DNA from: CBDATW01 sp965214965
GTDB taxonomy: Bacteria; Bacillota_I; Bacilli_A; CBDATW01
Assembly: GCA_965214965.1 (NCBI GenBank)
Contig: OZ244030.1
Span: forward strand, 474,538-538,537
Direction of reading: 5' to 3'
Length of the DNA: 64,000 nt
Position 1 is the stretch's first letter, and the number at the start of each line of letters is the position of its first letter. The notes beneath the pieces are model-generated. The model worked only from the letters and a program-made list of their open reading frames with translations. It was not told where the DNA came from and did not search any database. Positions 10,160 through 18,378 of this stretch are shown one piece after another. The position numbers and the translations under genes are program-made.

Positions 10160-10345
10160 TTATCAAGATGCTTTCTTAACACCTGGAATTTGACCGTTGT
10201 ATGCAAGTTCTCTGAAGCAGATTCTGCATACTTTGTATTCGCGCATAAATGCATGTGGTCTACCACACTGTTCACATCTGTTGTAAACACGTGAGCTAAA
10301 CTTTTGGTGTTTTTTGCTTTTTTTAATAAGTGCTTTTTTTGCCAT
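10160..10345 (-). CDS. rpsN: 30S ribosomal protein S14, zinc-binding type
   Basis: S14 of the short type Z form, 61 aa. It has the two CXXC pairs (CEQCGRP and CRICF) that hold a zinc ion. It ends KKASW, with the terminal Trp encoded by TGA before a TAA stop. The short zinc form replaces the ~100-aa zinc-free paralogue. Confidence 0.96.
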
Positions 10346-10364
10346 GTTTATTTATCTCCTTAAT

Positions 10365-10904
10365 CTAGCTTTTGAATGGGCAACCCATCATTTCAAGAAG
10401 AGCTTTTCCTTCTTCATCAGTTTTGGCCGATGTAACAATGATGATGTCCATTCCGAGTAGTTTTTTTATTTTATCGTAATCAATTTCTGGGAAAATAATT
10501 TGTTCTTTAATTCCTAGCGCATAATTTCCGTGTCCATCGAATGACTTTGGAGAAATACCTCTAAAGTCTCTAATACGACCAAGTGAAACATTAAATAGTT
10601 TGTCTAGGAATTCATACATTTTTTCACCTCTAAGAGTAACTTTGCATCCCATTGTTTGTCCTTCTCTTAATTTAAATGAGGCAAGTGATTTTTTGGCAAC
10701 AGTCTTAACTGGTGTTTGCCCTGTGATTGCTGCAATTTCGGCTGCTGCTGTTTCAAATAATTTTGAATCTGTTTCACCTGATGCAATTGATTGGTTAATT
10801 ACAACCTTTTCAACTTTTGGAATCATCATTGGAGATGAGTAAGAGAATTTCTTCATTAGTTCAGTTGAAACTTCTTCGCGATATTTTTTAAGTAATCTGT
10901 TCAT
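10365..10904 (-). CDS. rplE: 50S ribosomal protein L5
   Basis: L5, 179 aa, a 5S rRNA/P-tRNA contact protein. The LREGQTMGCKVTLRGEKMYEFLDKL motif, RIRDFRGISPKSFDG and the GMDIIIVTSAKTDEEGKALL C-terminal region are all typical. No anomalies. It lies between rplX and rpsN. Confidence 0.97.
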   Translation of the reverse strand: MNRLLKKYREEVSTELMKKFSYSSPMMIPKVEKVVINQSIASGETDSKLFETAAAEIAAITGQTPVKTVAKKSLASFKLREGQTMGCKVTLRGEKMYEFLDKLFNVSLGRIRDFRGISPKSFDGHGNYALGIKEQIIFPEIDYDKIKKLLGMDIIIVTSAKTDEEGKALLEMMGCPFKS

Positions 10905-10917
10905 ATCCTATAACTCC

Positions 10918-11253
10918 TTATTTTTTAGCTGTTGCTTTTTTAGCAAGAGCTTTTTTGGTTGTTTTTGTTTTTTTTGCAGTTGATTTTTTAGATATTGCTT
11001 TTTTGTTTGTAGCTTTTTTAACTTTTACTTTTGTTTTTGAAGTAAGTGCTACATTTGAAGTGTGAATTGAAGCTTCAAATTGTACTTTTCCACCTTCTGG
11101 GTTTGCTTGAGATGGTTTTAAGCTTTTTGTAACCATGTTAACTCCATCCAAAATTACACGATCAGTTTTACGTAATGTTTTTTTAACTGTAGCTTGAGTC
11201 CCTTTGTGTTTTCCGGCAATAACTACAACTTTGTCTCCGACTTTAATTTTCAT
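10918..11253 (-). CDS. rplX: 50S ribosomal protein L24 with Lys/Ala-rich tail
   Basis: L24, 111 aa. The N-terminal KOW domain (KIKVGDKVVVIAGKHKGTQATV) and the following HTSNVAL segment are normal. From about residue 75 the usual C-terminal part is replaced by a low-complexity tail rich in Lys, Ala and Thr (AKKTKTTKKALAKKATAKK). The start at 11253 is chosen because GGAGGT lies 7 bases upstream; the ATG at 11259 would be too close. Confidence 0.93.
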   Translation of the reverse strand: MKIKVGDKVVVIAGKHKGTQATVKKTLRKTDRVILDGVNMVTKSLKPSQANPEGGKVQFEASIHTSNVALTSKTKVKVKKATNKKAISKKSTAKKTKTTKKALAKKATAKK

Positions 11254-11266
11254 AGTCATAACCTCC

Positions 11267-11635
11267 CTATAGTACTTCTGGAGCTAGTGATGAGATTTTT
11301 GTAAACCCTGCATCTCTAACTTCTCTGGCTACTGGACCAAAGATACGAGTCCCTTTAATTTGTTTTTCGTTGTTGATGATAACAACTGCATTGTCATCAA
11401 ATTTAATGTAAGATCCATCTGCTCTCTTTACACCATAGGTTGTTCTAACAATAACTGCTTTAACAACATCACCTTTTTTAACTGACCCATTTGGGCTGGC
11501 TTTTTTAACTGTAGCAACAATAATATCACCAATATTTGTAAACTTACGAACTGAACCACCAAGGTTTCTAATAACTAATACTTCTTTTGCACCCGTGTTA
11601 TCTGCGACTTTTAATCTGCTCTCTGTTTGAATCAT
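11267..11635 (-). CDS. rplN: 50S ribosomal protein L14
   Basis: L14, 122 aa, starting MIQTESRLKVADNTGAKEVLVI, with the conserved TTYGVKRADGSYIKFDDNAVVI and GTRIFGPVAREVR segments. The sequence is canonical. It lies between rpsQ and rplX. Confidence 0.97.
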   Translation of the reverse strand: MIQTESRLKVADNTGAKEVLVIRNLGGSVRKFTNIGDIIVATVKKASPNGSVKKGDVVKAVIVRTTYGVKRADGSYIKFDDNAVVIINNEKQIKGTRIFGPVAREVRDAGFTKISSLAPEVL

Positions 11636-11646
11636 AATCTAGAATC

Positions 11647-11913
11647 CTAACCTTTATGTAAGATAACTGCTTTTTCTAGAATTTTATCTAGTGTTCATCT
11701 TTTTGTAGTTGAAAGGGGCCTTGTTTCAGTAATAAGAACTTTATCACCAATTTTAGCTTCGTTTTTTGCATCGTGGGCGTGGAATTTTTTAGTTTTTTTA
11801 ACACGCTTTCCGTACATTGGGTGTTTTTCGTATTTTTCAATCTTAACTGTAATTGTTTTGTCTCTTGCGTCTGAAGACACAATACCAGTTAGAGTTTTAA
11901 TAACTTTAGTCAT
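11647..11913 (-). CDS. rpsQ: 30S ribosomal protein S17
   Basis: S17, 88 aa. GIVSSDARDKTITVKIEKYEKHPMYGKRVKKTKKFHAHD and TRPLSTTKRW are diagnostic; the Trp is TGA and translation continues to a TAG at 11647. Its ATG overlaps the rpmC stop codon by one base (TAATG), giving translational coupling. Confidence 0.95.
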
Positions 11914-12083
11914 TATTTAATTTCTCCTTCTTTATTCAGTTGTGTAAGTAATCTTGCAATTTGCTTTTTAATCGCTTTGATTTTGTGAGGGTGCTGTAGT
12001 TTTCCTACAGCAGCTTGAAAACGAAGTTTTAATAATTCGTCTTTAAGCGCTGCTACTTGGTTTTTAATTTCTTTTCTTTCCAT
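11913..12083 (-). CDS. rpmC: 50S ribosomal protein L29
   Basis: L29, 56 aa, below the size of most ORF filters. Translation from 12083 gives MERKEIKNQ, a helical hairpin with ELLKLRFQAAVGKLQHPHKI (the LRFQ...GQL.N.. family motif) and an ending of the type IARLLTQLNKEGEIK. It sits between rplP and rpsQ as expected, with GGAGGGAAC upstream of the ATG. Confidence 0.93.
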   Translation of the reverse strand: MERKEIKNQVAALKDELLKLRFQAAVGKLQHPHKIKAIKKQIARLLTQLNKEGEIK

Positions 12084-12091
12084 GTTCCCTC

Positions 12092-12523
12092 CTATTTTTG
12101 TATTTGTGAATTTAAGTCATCTTTTTGAATGACTTTACATTTCATTGGTAATTTGTGCATAGCTAGTCTTAGAGCTTCTTTAGCCATTTCGTCTGAAACT
12201 CCAGCGATTTCGAACATTACTGTTCCTTTTTTAACCACTGCTACTCATTGTTCTGGCGATCCTTTACCTGATCCCATACGTACACCGATTGGTTTAGATG
12301 TTTTTGCAAAGTGTGGAAATATTCTAATTCAAACTTTCCCAAAACGTTTCATGTATCTTGTCATAGCAATACGAGCTGATTCAATTTGGCGGTTTGTAAC
12401 TCAGTTTCCTTCTTGTGCTACAATTCCTCATTCCCCAAATACAATTGTTGTTCCTTTTTTAGCTGTTCCTTCATATCTAACTCTGTGAGGTCTTCTGAAT
12501 TTAGTTTTCTTTGGTGATAACAT
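12092..12523 (-). CDS. rplP: 50S ribosomal protein L16
   Basis: L16, 143 aa, from the ATG at 12523 (MLSPKKTKFRRPHRVRYEG). It has the conserved FGEWGIVAQEG, AARIAMTR-like SARIAMTRYMKR, WIRIFPHFAKTSKP and MGSGKGSPEQWVAVV segments. Several Trp are TGA codons, so the gene does not appear as an ORF under the standard code. It overlaps the rpsC stop by one base. Confidence 0.95.
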
Positions 12524-13173
12524 TATTTCATTCCCTCCAGAATTTCTCCATGGCAAACTCAAACTTTAACACCAAGGATACCGTATGTTGTATGAGCTTC
12601 AGCTAAATGATACTCAACATCTGATCTTAGTGTGTGTAGCGGAACAACCCCTTTAGAATAACCTTCGGCACGAGCCATGTCTGCTCCTGCAAGTCTTCCT
12701 GAAACTTGAGTTTTTATACCTTTAACTCCAGCTCTCATAGCTCTTTGAATTGCTCTTTTTTGAACAGTTCTAAATGAAGCTCTGTTTTCTAGTTGTTCAG
12801 CTATTGATTCAGCTAGAAGTTTTGCTGATGTGTCTGGATTTTCTAAAGCTGTGACTTTAATTTCAACTTTTCTTGCTTTTTTAATTGCTTTTGAAAGTGA
12901 GGTTACTAATTTTTTGATTCCTTCTCCGTTTTCTCCCATTATAAAACCTGGTTTTGCTGAGAAGATTTCAACTAAAACAACTTTCTCGTCTTTTCTTTCA
13001 ATAGAAACGTGAGATACTTCACCTTTCCTACCTAATTCTTTATCTATTGCTTTTCTTAATTTAATATCTTCATGTAGGAAAACAGCTTGGTTTTCTTTTG
13101 AAGTAATTCAGTTAGTTTTTCATTTTCTAATTATCCCAACACGTAATCCGTTAGGCGATACTTTTTGTCCCAT
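12523..13173 (-). CDS. rpsC: 30S ribosomal protein S3
   Basis: S3, 216 aa. The N-terminus MGQKVSPNGLRVGIIRKW has a TGA-encoded Trp. The KH domain core appears here as IMGENGEGIKKL, near the RNA-binding G-X-X-G loop. The C-terminal GIKTQVSGRLAGADMAR region and YGILGVKVW are typical. Its start follows rplV and its stop overlaps the rplP start (TAATG). Confidence 0.95.
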
Positions 13174-13185
13174 ATCTGTTCTCCT

Positions 13186-13515
13186 TTATTTTTCATCCAC
13201 CACAGCTGTAATATGTGATGATTTTTTTAGAATTTGGAAGGCTCTACCTTGCGATCTTGGTTGGAATCTTTTCATTGTAGGCGCTTCGTTAGCATAGATT
13301 TCTTTTACGTAAAGTTTGTTGATGTCTTTTCCATCATTGTTAACTGCATTGGCAGCGGCTGATTTAATTAATTTTTGTACAACTAGTGCTGACGATTTGT
13401 TTGTGAATTCAAGAATTTGCATTGCTTCTAAGATTGATTTGCCACGTATAAGGTCACAAACTAGTCTGACTTTTCTAGGTGCGATTCTAACCATTTTTGA
13501 TGTTGCTTTTGCCAT
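13186..13515 (-). CDS. rplV: 50S ribosomal protein L22
   Basis: L22, 109 aa, lining the nascent-peptide exit tunnel. Conserved KMVRIAPRKVRLVCDLIRGK, the AANAVNN segment and the tunnel-loop region RFQPRSQGRAFQILKKSSHI are present. No anomalies. It lies between rpsS and rpsC. Confidence 0.96.
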   Translation of the reverse strand: MAKATSKMVRIAPRKVRLVCDLIRGKSILEAMQILEFTNKSSALVVQKLIKSAAANAVNNDGKDINKLYVKEIYANEAPTMKRFQPRSQGRAFQILKKSSHITAVVDEK

Positions 13516-13517
13516 AA

Positions 13518-13775
13518 TTATTTAATGTGTCCTTTGAATGTTCTAGTTGGAGCAAATTCCCCAAGTTTATGCCCTACCATATCTTCTGAGATATAAACTG
13601 GAATAAATGATTTTCCGTTATATACGCTAAATGTAAATCCTACAAATTGAGGGAAGATAGTTGATCTTCTTGATCATGTTTTAATTGGTTTTTTGTTTCC
13701 AGATTTTTTTGCTTCTTCTACTTTTTTAAGTAGATATGCATCGCAAAATGGACCTTTTTTAAGTGATCTTGCCAT
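13518..13775 (-). CDS. rpsS: 30S ribosomal protein S19
   Basis: S19, 85 aa. It begins MARSLKKGPFCDAYLLKKV and contains a TGA-encoded Trp in IKTWSRRSTIFPQFVG, then FIPVYISEDMVGHKLGEFAPTRTF. The ATG is at 13775 and the TAA is three bases before the rplV ATG. Confidence 0.95.
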
Positions 13776-13790
13776 TATTCCTATCTCTCC

Positions 13791-14633
13791 TTATTTCTTT
13801 CTTCTTCTAATGATTAGTTTTTTTGAAGCTTTGTTTTTCTTTCTCGTTTTAACGCCAAGAGCTTTTTTGCCTCAAGGCGTCATAGGTGCAGCTCTACCTA
13901 TTGGGGCCTTACCTTCACCACCACCATGTGGGTGGTCATTAGGGTTCATGACTGAACCTCTAACTGTAGGTCTAATACCTTTGTGTCTGTTTCTACCAGC
14001 TTTACCAATGTTAACTAGGGCTTGGTCTTCGTTGCCAACTGTACCAATTGTAGCTCTGCATGTAGCAAGGATTTTTCTAACCTCACCTGATTGCTGTCTT
14101 ATAATTACATACTTTTCTGTATCATCAAATCCAAGTACTTGTGCAGATGCTCCAGCTGATCTTGCCAACTGACCACCTTTACCTGGTTTTAATTCGATGT
14201 TGTGTATAACAGTCCCTTCAGGAATATTTTGTAAAATTGTTGAGTTCCCAATTTGGATGTCAATGTTTTCTGTACCTGATACTATTGTTGCTCCAACTTT
14301 AAGTTCTTTTGGTGCTATGATATATCTTTTTTCTCCGTCTGCGTAGTGTAGAAGCGCAATGTTAGCTGTACGATTTGGATCGTACTGAATTGAATCTACT
14401 TTTGCTGGAATATTATCTTTATTACGTTTGAAGTCAATAACACGGTATTTCCTTTTTGCTCCTCCACCTTTATGTCTAACTGTGATTGAACCAGAGTTAT
14501 TTCTTCCAGCATTTTTTTTCAGTTTTCTTAAAAGTGATTTTTCAGGAGTAGTTTTTGTGATTTCTGCTTTGTAATCTAGAACCGACATGTTACGTCTTGC
14601 ATTGGTAGTCGGTTTGTATTTAATGATTGGCAT
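13791..14633 (-). CDS. rplB: 50S ribosomal protein L2
   Basis: L2, 280 aa, near the peptidyl-transferase centre. It has SITVRHKGGGAKRKYRVIDF and the C-terminal signature PHGGGEGKAPIGR, with the catalytic-loop His. After PMTP a TGA encodes Trp, and translation continues WGKKALGVKTRKKNKASKK to the TAA at 13791; the standard code would truncate the gene at 13872. Confidence 0.96.
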
Positions 14634-14703
14634 ACTTTCTCTCCTTTATTTTTATCGGTATAGAATAGATAGCTTTTTCTATTCTGCCCATAGATTTTTT
14701 TAA

Positions 14704-15003
14704 TTATTTAGCAGGTGTTTCTGTTTGTTCACCAATAACCTCGCCTGGCATTAGTTTTACATAGGCTTTTCTGATTCCAGAAACAACCCCTGTGTATCTT
14801 CCTACTCTTTTTGATTTTGGTTTGGTATTGACGATGTTTACGTCTTTTACTTTAACTTCAAATAGTTTTTCTATGGCTTCTTTAACCATAGTTTTTGAAG
14901 ATTTTTTAGCAACTTCAAAAGTGTAAATGTTTTGCTCTGCTTGAAGTTGGTATGTTTTTTCAGAAAGAACTGGTCTAATAATGATTTCTGAATATTGCGC
15001 CAT
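14704..15003 (-). CDS. rplW: 50S ribosomal protein L23
   Basis: L23, 99 aa, at the tunnel exit where SRP and trigger factor dock. It has IIIRPVLSEKTYQLQAEQNIYTFEVAKKSSK and VNIVNTKPKSKRVGRYTGV. The ATG overlaps the rplD stop by one base. A 70-base gap with a short hairpin follows before rplB. Confidence 0.95.
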   Translation of the reverse strand: MAQYSEIIIRPVLSEKTYQLQAEQNIYTFEVAKKSSKTMVKEAIEKLFEVKVKDVNIVNTKPKSKRVGRYTGVVSGIRKAYVKLMPGEVIGEQTETPAK

Positions 15004-15599
15004 TATTTTAGTCCTCCTGTAATTTGTTCAACCGCATCTTTAGTTACGATCATGTATGTGAAGTGAGCAAGGTCAAGTACGTTAATCCCTTTTGCATCAC
15101 AGTGATCTGCATATCTTAAGTTTGATAGCGATCTAAATGTATTCTCATCAAATTCTTTCCCTACTAATAGAACTTTTTGTTTTTCTACTCCTAGAGTTTT
15201 TAGGAATACAAGCATTTCTTTAGTTGATGGTTTTTTGAAATCAAATTTATCAACAACGATAATTTCATTTGTTTTTGCTTTAATTGAAAGCATGGATTTT
15301 AGAGCTAGTTTTCTAACTTTTTTGTTAACACTCTTTGTATAGTTAACGTTAGTTTGTGGACCAAACACTACTCCTCCACCTCTTCATTGAGGTGCTCTAA
15401 TAGTACCTTGACGAGCTCTACCTGTTCCTTTTTGCTTTCAAGGTTTCTTTCCACCGCCAGCAACAGCTGATCTGTTTTTAACTGCTGATGTACCTTGTCT
15501 TAGAGAAGCTTGCTGAGCAACGATTGAATCAAATACTACTTTTTCGTTTGGCTTGATGCCAAATACGGATTTATCAAGTGTCATTTCTACTTTTTTCAT
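15003..15599 (-). CDS. rplD: 50S ribosomal protein L4
   Basis: L4, 198 aa. The extended loop SAVAGGGKKPWKQKGTGRARQG contains TGA-encoded Trp residues and is diagnostic, followed by WRGGGVVFGP. In many bacteria L4 also represses the S10 operon through its leader RNA, which is relevant to the leader upstream of rpsJ. It lies between rplC and rplW. Confidence 0.95.
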
Positions 15600-15602
15600 A
15601 TT

Positions 15603-16349
15603 CTATTCTCCTTTCACTTCTTCTGTGGGAGCTTCTTTTTTTGTTTCTTTTGCAAGAGCTGCTTTTGTTTTTGCTTGTGCTTTTTCTTCTAATTTATAAT
15701 TGACTAGTTCCACTGCAATTTTAGCAGGTATCCCTTTAATTGATTCTTTAACAATAACAAATGATTTATTTGGTCCAGGAACTGAACCTTTAATCAAGAT
15801 GTAACCTTCTTCATCATTTATATCAATAACTACAAGATTTTGTGTAGTTCTTTTTACAGAGCCCATTTGTCCAGGCATGTTTTTACCTTTTTGAATTTTG
15901 TTACCTTCAACGTCTGACATAGATCCGATTTGCCTATGGAATTGTGAACCGTGTGACATCGGACCTCTCTGAGCGTTGTGTCTTTTGATGACGCCTGCAA
16001 AACCTTTACCTTTTGATGTACCAGTTACATCTACTAGTTGACCAGATTTAAATAACTCTGATGCTTTAACTTCGGCTCCAAGTTCAAAACCAGTCATGTT
16101 TCTGATTTCTTTTGTGAAGCGCTTAGGTGCAGATTTAGCTTTTGCGAAGTGTCCGCGTTTTGCTTTTACGATCTTGTTTTCTTTCTGTTCACCATATGAT
16201 AATTGAATTGAATCATATCCATCAGTTTCAGATGTTTTAACTTGAGTAACTACGTTGCCTTTAGTTGTAATAACTGTAACCGGAATAAGGTGTCCATCTT
16301 TATTGAAAACCTGAGTCATTCCAGCTTTTCTTCCTAAGATTCCTTTCAT
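15603..16349 (-). CDS. rplC: 50S ribosomal protein L3
   Basis: L3, 248 aa, somewhat longer than the usual ~210 because of a Lys/Ala/Glu-rich C-terminal tail (LEEKAQAKTKAALAKETKKE). The core has GRKAGMTQVF, the central extension GKGFAGVIKRHNAQRGPMSHGS and the tip GQMGSVKRTTQNL. It is the second gene of the S10 operon. Confidence 0.96.
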   Translation of the reverse strand: MKGILGRKAGMTQVFNKDGHLIPVTVITTKGNVVTQVKTSETDGYDSIQLSYGEQKENKIVKAKRGHFAKAKSAPKRFTKEIRNMTGFELGAEVKASELFKSGQLVDVTGTSKGKGFAGVIKRHNAQRGPMSHGSQFHRQIGSMSDVEGNKIQKGKNMPGQMGSVKRTTQNLVVIDINDEEGYILIKGSVPGPNKSFVIVKESIKGIPAKIAVELVNYKLEEKAQAKTKAALAKETKKEAPTEEVKGE

Positions 16350-16371
16350 CTTATTTCTCCTTGTTTATTTT

Positions 16372-16677
16372 TTAAAGTTTGATTGAAATTTCAATACCTG
16401 CTGATGCTCTCATTCTTTGTAGCGAATCAATCACTTTGTCAGAAGCTTTTTCTAACTTAATAAGTCTTCTGTGTGTTCTTTTTTCAAATGATTCTTGTGA
16501 GTAACCGTACTTGTGAGTAGCTCTTTTGATCGTGTAAACTTTTTTGTCAGTTGGAAGTGGAACTGGTCCTGAGACTTTGGCTCCTTCTCTTTTTGCTGTT
16601 TCAACAATCTTTTTTGCCGTTGCATCAAGCAATGCTACATCATGTGATCTTAATTTAATTTTAACTTTATCAGCCAT
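16372..16677 (-). CDS. rpsJ: 30S ribosomal protein S10
   Basis: S10, 101 aa, first gene of the ribosomal superoperon. It has KIKLRSHDVALLDATAKKIV, GPVPLPTDKKVYTIKR and the HRRLIKLEKASDKVIDSLQ region. It is preceded by a roughly 110-base leader and a clear promoter at 16795-16823. Confidence 0.97.
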   Translation of the reverse strand: MADKVKIKLRSHDVALLDATAKKIVETAKREGAKVSGPVPLPTDKKVYTIKRATHKYGYSQESFEKRTHRRLIKLEKASDKVIDSLQRMRASAGIEISIKL

Positions 16678-16790
16678 ATTAGTTGTTCCTTTCGTCTAAT
16701 CTTTTATAGATTGACTACCTCATACAAATTTCCCCACACCTACAACTATTACTGGTGTATCGGCAACCTCATATATCATAGGTCAGTCTA
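16678..16790 (-). promoter_or_regulatory. Leader of the S10 operon (candidate ribosomal-protein leader RNA)
   Basis: The ~110-base 5' UTR between the promoter and rpsJ contains complementary ends (TATAGACTGACC near 16780 and GGTAGTCAATCTATA near 16710), which could close a long stem. S10 leaders that bind L4 are known in Firmicutes and Proteobacteria. Assigning this one to that class is inference from position and pairing only. Confidence 0.45.
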
Positions 16791-16794
16791 TAAA

Positions 16795-16823
16795 ATTATA
16801 CATATATATAATAAGAAATGCAA
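16795..16823 (-). promoter_or_regulatory. Sigma-A-type promoter of the S10 superoperon
   Basis: Minus strand: -35 TTGCAT, 17-base spacer ending in TG (extended -10), -10 TATAAT. Predicted start is near 16788. No other strong promoter was noticed before rplQ. Confidence 0.75.
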
Positions 16824-16960
16824 TATAAATAATAAAAAAATAATTAATTGCACTAAAATAGTGTAATATTGATATGATTATTATTTAATTTAAACATAAT
16901 AAACTTACTATTAAGAATACTTTGAAAATGATCGACTAAGAAACAAAAAAGGAATTTAAA

Positions 16961-17320
16961 ATGAATAAAAGATCATTTGATACAAAATGAAACCAAGGTG
17001 GAAGAAGTTTTGATGGAAATAAAGAGAGAAGCGAAAGAAGAGAATTTACTCCTGCAGATAAACTAAAACAACAACTTAGAGAAGCTGATATGAGAGTTTT
17101 TATTGGTAATCCAAAAAGATTTGAGCCAAAATTAGATAAATTACCAATTATTGTAATTGATTCATGAAAAGATGGAAAAGAGTGAATTGTAATCTCTGAC
17201 CAAATAAAAACTCCAGAAGAGTGCCCGACATTTAAAGTGATGAAAAAACAAGATTTTCAGATTTCTACTTCACAAGAAACTAAAGGCAACTTTATATTTA
17301 CTACTTTCACAATTAAATAA
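16961..17320 (+). CDS. Hypothetical basic protein, 119 aa
   Basis: Open reading frame with three in-frame TGA (Trp) codons at about residues 10, 74 and 79, and a Shine-Dalgarno-like AAGGAAT eight or so bases upstream of the ATG. The first ~45 residues are hydrophilic and charged (GGRSFDGNKERSERREF), probably disordered. The rest looks like a small alpha/beta domain (LPIIVIDSWKDGKEWIVIS...TKGNFIFTTFTIK). It is a lone plus-strand gene between the S10 promoter and tRNA-Ser, with a terminator just after. I do not recognise the family and propose no function. Confidence 0.7.
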
Positions 17321-17332
17321 TATAACTGAATT

Positions 17333-17356
17333 AAAAAAGCCCATTAGGGCTTTTTA
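17333..17356. terminator. Bidirectional rho-independent terminator
   Basis: Stem AAAAAGCCC/GGGCTTTTT with a four-base loop and T runs on both strands. It ends the 119-aa plus-strand gene and probably tRNA-Ser on the minus strand. Confidence 0.75.
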
Positions 17357-17366
17357 TTTTTCAAAA

Positions 17367-17455
17367 TGGCGGAAAGAACGGGATTCGAACCCGCGCGCCT
17401 TTTAGACCTACTTCCTTTCCAAGGAAGCCTCTTTTAACCACTTGAGTATCTTTCC
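17367..17455 (-). tRNA. tRNA-Ser (GGA)
   Basis: Minus-strand cloverleaf with acceptor GGAAAGA/TCTTTCC, long variable arm typical of class II tRNAs, anticodon loop TTGGAAA (anticodon GGA), GGTTCGAATCC T-arm and encoded CCA. Confidence 0.95.
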
Positions 17456-17472
17456 ATATCTAATATTGTAAT

Positions 17473-17500
17473 AAAAAAACACTTAAAATAAAGTGTTTTT
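17473..17500 (-). terminator. Terminator after tsf
   Basis: Stem AAAAAACACTT/AAGTGTTTTTT with a six-base loop directly after the tsf stop, with a T run on the minus strand. Confidence 0.7.
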
Positions 17501-18378
17501 TATTTTATTGCTTCTGCAACTTGTGCTGCTACTTCTTCAGCAAAGTTATCTTCTTTTTTTTCGATGCCTTCACCAACTGCAAATCTAACAACACATGCAA
17601 TTGAAGCATTTATAGTTGAAAGGTATTTTTCAACTGATTCACCCTCACCTTTTACGTATTCTTGTTTTGTTAGAACATATTGTGATAATTCTTTGTTTAA
17701 TTTACCTTGAGCGATTTTTACAGCAATTTTTTCTGGTTTTCCTGAATCAATCGCTTCTTGTGTAAATTTAGCTAATTTTTTATCAAGTTCTGATTGTGAA
17801 ATTTCATTTATTGAGTGATATTGTGGGTTGATTGCTGAGACATGCATAGCAATTCCTCTGGCTGCTTCTACATTTCCGCCTTCTAAAGTAACAATTGAAC
17901 CTATTTTTCCACCTGCATGAAGATACGGACCGAATACTTGTGAATCAGTTTTTTCTATAATTGAAAATCTTCTAAATGAAATTTTTTCACCAATTGTTGC
18001 TGTTGCCTCTGTTAAAGTTTCTTCGATTGTTTTACCATTTAAATCAACTTTATAAGCCTCATTATTATCAGTTGGTTTTGATTTTAAAATTGCCATGGCT
18101 ACATCATCAACTAACTTGATAAATTTATTATTTTTAGCAACAAAATCTGTTTCTGAGTTGATTTCAACAATAACTGCTGTATTACCTTCTTCTTTAACTG
18201 CAGCTAAACCTTCAGCTGCAATTCTATCTGCTTTTTTAGCAGCTTTTGAAATGCCTTTTTCTTGCAGTCATTTAATAGCTGCATCTATGTTAAAGTCAGT
18301 TTCTTCTAGAGCTTTTTTGCAATCTAGAAAACCGGCTCCTGTTCTATCTCTTAGTTCTTTAATATCTTGTGTTGACAT
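17500..18378 (-). CDS. tsf: Elongation factor Ts
   Basis: EF-Ts, 292 aa, nucleotide exchange factor for EF-Tu. It begins STQDIKELRDRTGAGFLDCKKALEE, the diagnostic N-terminal UBA-like domain, followed by the ETDFVAKN signature. The C-terminal dimerization domain ends the protein. A TGA encodes Trp near residue 37. Its ATG overlaps the rpsB stop (TAATG), giving the classic rpsB-tsf operon. Confidence 0.96.
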
